NCBI GenBank assembly: GCA_964579505.1
Contig: CAZOGC010000001.1
Location: forward strand, 124,001-188,000
Reading direction: 5' to 3'
Origin: JAJYSO01 sp964579505
GTDB taxonomy: Bacteria > Bacteroidota > Bacteroidia > Flavobacteriales > Flavobacteriaceae
DNA: 64,000 nt
Both the position numbers and the translations under genes were made by a program. The notes under the pieces are model-generated. The model worked only from the letters and a program-made list of their open reading frames with translations. It ran no database searches and had not been told where the DNA came from. Every line of letters starts with the position of its first letter. Within the stretch, counting starts at the first letter, position 1. Below, one piece after another: positions 61,604 through 64,000 of the stretch.

Positions 61604-64000
61604 ATGACAAAATTTGAGGAATATATTGAGGTTTTAGGAGCAAGAGAACACAACTTGCAAGATATTGATGTAACCATACCCCGTAATCAGTTAGTCGTTA
61701 TCACTGGCTTGTCGGGTTCGGGAAAATCGTCGTTGGCTTTTGATACGTTATATGCTGAAGGACAACGACGCTATATTGAAACCTTTTCTGCCTATGCCCG
61801 CCAATTTTTAGGAGGATTAGAACGCCCGGATGTCGATAAAATAGACGGACTTTCTCCGGTTATTGCCATTGAGCAGAAAACAACGAGTCGAAGTCCGCGA
61901 AGTACGGTGGGAACCATCACCGAAATTTATGATTTCTTACGACTGCTTTATGCGCGTATAGGAGAAGCGTATAGCTATAACACCGGTGAAAAAATGGTGA
62001 GCTATAGCGATGATCAAATCAAAGACCTGATAAAAAAAGATTTTGTAGGAAAAAAAATCAATATTCTGGCGCCGGTAGTGCGAGCACGAAAAGGGCATTA
62101 TCGAGAATTGTTTCAGCAAATAGCTAAAAAAGGCTTTTTAAAAGTGCGTACAGACGGTGAGATACGCGATATAGAAAAGGGAATGAAACTCGATCGGTAT
62201 AAAACGCACGATATTGAAATTGTGATAGATCGCCTCAAAATTTCGGATGATGAAAAGTTAGATAAACGCTTAATAGAAAGTATTAATACAGCGATGAATC
62301 AAGGTAATGACGTGTTGATGGTTATTGAACACGGTCAAGAAAAGCCTCGTTATTTTAGTCGCACCTTAATGGATCCGGTAACCGGCATTTCATATCCCAA
62401 TCCAGAACCCAATAACTTTTCGTTTAACTCACCCAAAGGAGCTTGCCCGCATTGTAACGGTATCGGAACCTTATATAGAGTAGCTGTTGATAAGGTTATT
62501 CCGGATCCTAAAAAATCTATTCTTAACGGCGGATTGGCGCCCTATGGACAGCCTAAAAAAAATTGGATTTTTAAACAGTTAGAGCTGATAGCAGAACGGT
62601 TTCACTTTAAGTTGAGTGATCGTATAGAAAATATTCCCGAAGAAGCGTTAGAGATGATTCTCTACGGAGGAAAAGAGAAGCTAGAAGTGCATTCAGAGCA
62701 ACTAGGGGTAAAGCGAAATTATAAAATAGATTTTGAAGGGGTTGCTACTTTTATTGAGCAAACCTACCAAAACAACGATTCTACGAAACTACGCCGTTGG
62801 GCTAAGGCTTATATGAATAAAGTGCCCTGCCCGGAGTGTGACGGTAGTCGCCTAAAAAAAGAATCGCTTTATTTTAAGCTCGATGGACTTAACATTGCCG
62901 AACTAGCTGAAAAAGATATACTTGAGTTGGTTACTTGGTTTGAAGAGCTACCTCATAAACTCACTGCTAATCAATTAAAAATTGGGGAAGAGATTATAAA
63001 AGAAATACGCACCAGATTACAATTCTTGGTAGATGTAGGGCTGACCTACTTGTCGCTTAGCAGAGGGTCAAAAAGTTTGTCGGGTGGAGAAGCGCAGCGC
63101 ATACGATTGGCCACCCAAATTGGGTCTCAATTGGTTGGGGTGTTGTATATTTTAGACGAGCCTAGTATAGGATTACATCAGCGTGATAATAATAAGTTGA
63201 TAGCTTCTCTTAAATCGTTGCGTGATGTGGGTAATTCGGTTATTGTGGTAGAACACGACCGAGATATGATTGAAAATGCCGATTATGTAATAGATATTGG
63301 CCCTTTTGCCGGTCGTCATGGCGGAAAAATTATTAGTCAAGGTACCCCGCAAGAAATTAAACAGCATTCTACGCTTACAGCAGATTATATCTGGGGAAAA
63401 AAAGAAATAAAAATCCCCGAAACACGTCGTCAAGGCACGGGGAAGTACCTTACATTAAAAGGAGCTTCCGGAAACAATTTAAAAACGGTCACGGCTAAAT
63501 TTCCTTTGGGAAAAATGATACTGGTTACCGGCGTTTCGGGTAGTGGCAAGTCAACGTTAATCAATGAAACCCTGTATCCCATTCTCAATAATTATTATTT
63601 TCACGGGGTTAAACAATCCCAACCCTATACCCGTATCACGGGCTTAGATTATATAGATAAAGTAATTGCTATAGATCAATCGCCTATTGGTCGTACTCCT
63701 AGGTCTAACCCCGCCACTTATACCAAAGTTTTTTCGGAGATTAGAAGTTTGTTTGCACAAACCCCTGAGGCACAAATTCGTGGCTATAAGCCCGGACGGT
63801 TTAGTTTTAATGTAAAAGGAGGACGTTGTGAAACTTGTAGAGGGGCGGGGATTAAGGTGATTGAGATGAATTTTTTGCCCGATGTGCATGTAGAATGTGA
63901 AACTTGCCAAGGTAAACGCTTTAATAGAGAAACGCTTGAAATTAGGTATAAAGGGAAATCAATTAGCGATGTGTTGGCCATGACGGTTAATGAGGCTACC
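61604..64000 (+). CDS. uvrA: Excinuclease ABC subunit A (partial, runs off the window)
   Basis: 799 codons of a protein of about 940. Nucleotide excision repair damage sensor. First Walker A GLSGSGKSS at 35-43, the zinc site CPHC...CPEC in the insertion domain, ABC signature SLSGGEAQRIRLATQIG, Walker B LYILDEPSIGLH, second Walker A GVSGSGKST, and the second zinc module CETC...CETC. The reading frame is open throughout. The second signature and the 3' end lie beyond position 64000. Confidence 0.98.
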   Translation, partial: MTKFEEYIEVLGAREHNLQDIDVTIPRNQLVVITGLSGSGKSSLAFDTLYAEGQRRYIETFSAYARQFLGGLERPDVDKIDGLSPVIAIEQKTTSRSPRSTVGTITEIYDFLRLLYARIGEAYSYNTGEKMVSYSDDQIKDLIKKDFVGKKINILAPVVRARKGHYRELFQQIAKKGFLKVRTDGEIRDIEKGMKLDRYKTHDIEIVIDRLKISDDEKLDKRLIESINTAMNQGNDVLMVIEHGQEKPRYFSRTLMDPVTGISYPNPEPNNFSFNSPKGACPHCNGIGTLYRVAVDKVIPDPKKSILNGGLAPYGQPKKNWIFKQLELIAERFHFKLSDRIENIPEEALEMILYGGKEKLEVHSEQLGVKRNYKIDFEGVATFIEQTYQNNDSTKLRRWAKAYMNKVPCPECDGSRLKKESLYFKLDGLNIAELAEKDILELVTWFEELPHKLTANQLKIGEEIIKEIRTRLQFLVDVGLTYLSLSRGSKSLSGGEAQRIRLATQIGSQLVGVLYILDEPSIGLHQRDNNKLIASLKSLRDVGNSVIVVEHDRDMIENADYVIDIGPFAGRHGGKIISQGTPQEIKQHSTLTADYIWGKKEIKIPETRRQGTGKYLTLKGASGNNLKTVTAKFPLGKMILVTGVSGSGKSTLINETLYPILNNYYFHGVKQSQPYTRITGLDYIDKVIAIDQSPIGRTPRSNPATYTKVFSEIRSLFAQTPEAQIRGYKPGRFSFNVKGGRCETCRGAGIKVIEMNFLPDVHVECETCQGKRFNRETLEIRYKGKSISDVLAMTVNEAT

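Overview
The window is chromosomal DNA of a member of the Bacteroidota, most likely the family Flavobacteriaceae. The evidence is a SusC/SusD pair, promoters of the Bacteroidota type (TTTG about 19-23 bases before TAnnTTTG), almost no Shine-Dalgarno sequences, many lipoproteins with Bacteroidota signal peptides, and a single str-S10-spc-alpha ribosomal superoperon followed by carA, eno and gltA. I cannot name the genus. I see no prophage, transposase, plasmid function or CRISPR array; almost everything is housekeeping.

Layout. 1-4.2 kb: ftsY, a tRNA-Arg(ACG), apt, a DUF4136 lipoprotein, obgE and adk. 4.4-8.4 kb: purK, then three tightly linked genes (a polysaccharide-deacetylase-like protein, a YjjG-type nucleotidase, a secreted protein of unknown function). 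8.5-11.8 kb: rarA, a rhomboid protease and rlmB. 11.9-18.2 kb: a minus-strand susC-susD-lipoprotein-lipoprotein operon. 18.3-20.0 kb: an Omp85/TamA-like outer-membrane protein. 20.0-21.0 kb: a long intergenic region with dispersed repeats and the superoperon promoter. 21.0-38.3 kb: rpsL to rplQ without interruption, including fusA, secY, infA, rpmJ and rpoA. 38.3-42.3 kb: carA, eno, gltA. 42.3-44.5 kb: a tandem duplication carrying two small lipoprotein genes, then more repeats. 44.5-47.3 kb: a guanidino-modifying hydrolase, an aquaporin and a CtlX-type citrulline hydrolase. 47.4-57.8 kb: yaaA, a frameshifted outer-membrane protein gene, a DUF255 thioredoxin-fold protein, a Cys-containing lipoprotein, a haem-binding protein, a hydratase, an M1 peptidase, a HAD phosphatase, ribD, prmC and a LOG protein. 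58.0-64.0 kb: mqo, sucD, an aldo/keto reductase and the first 799 codons of uvrA.

How the genes fit together. The ribosomal block, ftsY, secY, obgE, rlmB, prmC and infA are translation and secretion machinery. gltA, mqo and sucD are TCA-cycle genes at two loci. The two guanidino-group hydrolases could release nitrogen from arginine and citrulline, with an aquaporin between them whose predicted selectivity filter is not the usual one. The susCD operon and the Omp85-like protein serve the outer membrane.

Most worth a second look: (i) the roughly 814-bp tandem duplication, in which 251 bp of upstream DNA are identical while the lipoprotein genes have diverged; (ii) the aquaporin with Asn and Ala in place of the usual filter His and Thr, lying between two guanidino hydrolases; (iii) a dispersed structured repeat with a compensatory base-pair change between its two copies; (iv) a deacetylase-family protein that seems to lack its catalytic motifs. 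No obviously new multi-gene system is visible. All assignments come from reading the sequence without database searches.
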